A stretch of DNA of 7,883 nucleotides from an uncultured Ruminococcus sp. (GTDB lineage: Bacteria; Bacillota; Clostridia; Oscillospirales; Acutalibacteraceae): positions 1 through 7,883 of the forward strand of contig CACYBZ010000128.1 of assembly GCA_902772795.1 (NCBI GenBank), given 5' to 3'. The notes under the pieces are model-generated. The model ran no database searches. It was not told the DNA's origin and saw only the letters and a program-made list of their open reading frames with translations. Positions 7,051-7,883 of the stretch are shown here, piece by piece (within the stretch, counting starts at the first letter, position 1; the number at the start of each line of letters is the position of its first letter). The translations under genes were made by a program, and so were the position numbers.

Positions 7051-7875
7051 TTACTTTTTTGAATAGAGCTGATATGCTTCCTTATACTTTTGTAAAAAGA
7101 AATCTGCATATTTTTTGGGAGTCAAAATCTCTGCTTCTTTGCCGAATTTAAAGAAATACATAAAAGTCTGCAACTGTGTTGCCTTAAAATGTATCAGATT
7201 GTTATCATTTTCATCAAATCGATAAAATGGTCTGTATAGTGCTCTTGAAAGAAGCATTTCCCTCCCATTATCGGATAATCTTACTGTAACATCTCGAAGT
7301 ATATCACTGAGATACAATACCCCATCTGTACGAAATCTATCTTCAATATAATCTTTCATGTCGCTGTAACTCTGAATAACCGAATTGTCTTCAAAAAATA
7401 TCTGTTTTTCAGGATTTATCTTTTCAATACGTTGATAATTCAGTATTTTATTCAACGGGACACAAAGCGTTTTTTTATAAATATATCCATCTTCCGTTTT
7501 CCTCAGAAAAAATCCGGTAATATAACATTTATGCACATCATCAGAATTCTTTATGGCGTACGGAAAAATGTATGTATCCCGTTTATCATTTTTTGTCAGT
7601 TTCAAAAGATATTTCAACTCTATATCGTCCATGAAAGACTCTATGATATGTTTATAAAATACCCTTTCTCTCCCAATAAGCGTCATTCTGCAATATTTTT
7701 CTATGAATTGAGTATAATAAGCGGCAAAATCAGCCGAATAATCTCTTTCGGGATCAAGCCCTGCCTTAGCAGTTTTGTCAATAACAGCTTTGTTCAGCTT
7801 TATATTGAACCCGATTGCCCCTTTTTTTCTTGTTCTTTTGACGGAATCCGAATCAAACTTTCTCTCGTCACACAT
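7051..7875 (-). CDS. RHH-like / WYL-domain transcriptional regulator
   Basis: A 274-residue protein, probably a ligand-responsive DNA-binding regulator of the WYL class. Residues about 18-62 follow a basic stretch (KRTRKK, 13-18) and read as a ribbon-helix-helix: a short strand (IGFNIKL), a helix, a turn around GLDPERDYS, then a second helix to about 62. Residues about 70-150 fit the WYL fold, with the strand IELKYLLKL, a PYAI segment and CYITGFFLRK where the W-Y-L triplet normally sits; the triplet itself is degenerate (C-Y-I). Residues about 190-272 match the WYL C-terminal extension, including VTVRLSDNGREMLLSR and a late FGKEAEILTPKKY. WYL proteins commonly control phage-defence loci, and RHH-WYL proteins accompany some Ruminococcus Cas13d loci; no CRISPR is present here. 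The start codon is 8 bases from the window edge, so its ribosome binding site and promoter cannot be seen, and no in-frame stop precedes it: the true start could lie further upstream. No terminator follows it, so read-through into the next gene is possible. Confidence 0.88.
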   Translation of the reverse strand: MCDERKFDSDSVKRTRKKGAIGFNIKLNKAVIDKTAKAGLDPERDYSADFAAYYTQFIEKYCRMTLIGRERVFYKHIIESFMDDIELKYLLKLTKNDKRDTYIFPYAIKNSDDVHKCYITGFFLRKTEDGYIYKKTLCVPLNKILNYQRIEKINPEKQIFFEDNSVIQSYSDMKDYIEDRFRTDGVLYLSDILRDVTVRLSDNGREMLLSRALYRPFYRFDENDNNLIHFKATQLQTFMYFFKFGKEAEILTPKKYADFFLQKYKEAYQLYSKK

Positions 7876-7883
7876 ATTTACAA

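Noticed and set aside
1..7883. CRISPR array or Cas gene, prompted by the WYL1-like regulator
   Set aside because: No regularly spaced repeats are visible, and neither large protein has the paired HEPN motifs of Cas13.
1..7883. Insertion sequence, integrase, tRNA or attachment site
   Set aside because: No transposase or recombinase reading frame, no terminal inverted repeats and no tRNA-like cloverleaf were seen.

Overview
The window is AT-rich (roughly one third G+C by eye) and all three genes lie on the minus strand, so it reads leftward. Strong GGAGG-type ribosome binding sites, sigma-A-like promoters and lysine/asparagine/isoleucine-rich proteins suggest a low-GC Gram-positive bacterium. 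A gut Clostridia (Ruminococcus-like) host is a guess based on the style of the WYL regulator, not proven.

Layout in transcription order. (1) 7875-7051: a 274-residue regulator with a ribbon-helix-helix-like N-terminus, a WYL-type domain and a WYL C-terminal extension. (2) 7050-6952: a short intergenic region with a near-consensus promoter (TTGACT, 17 bp, TATATT) and an 11-bp palindrome at the expected transcription start. (3) 6951-1705: a very large 1748-residue protein. Its order is an unassigned N-terminus, a helical region, a cold-shock-like OB fold, a possible second small beta domain, a TPR/alpha-helical solenoid, a beta-sandwich and a C-terminal P-loop NTPase. (4) 1703-165: a 512-residue protein with a related P-loop NTPase and a C-terminal HEPN-like domain carrying an R-x4-H motif. 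It starts one base after the upstream stop codon. (5) 164-1: a rho-independent terminator, then another leftward promoter that serves a gene outside the window.

The two NTPases resemble each other around Walker A, Walker B and a downstream G-S-x-(P)-Y-L motif, so they look like divergent paralogues working as a pair. Together with a WYL regulator and a probable HEPN ribonuclease, this looks like a compact defence or stress-response module. In the working model, the giant protein senses a signal, possibly RNA through its cold-shock-like domain, and uses ATP to license the HEPN effector; the WYL protein controls the two-gene operon. I do not recognise it as a named defence system. The module-level function is inference; the gene structure, P-loop motifs and promoter/terminator signals are directly visible.
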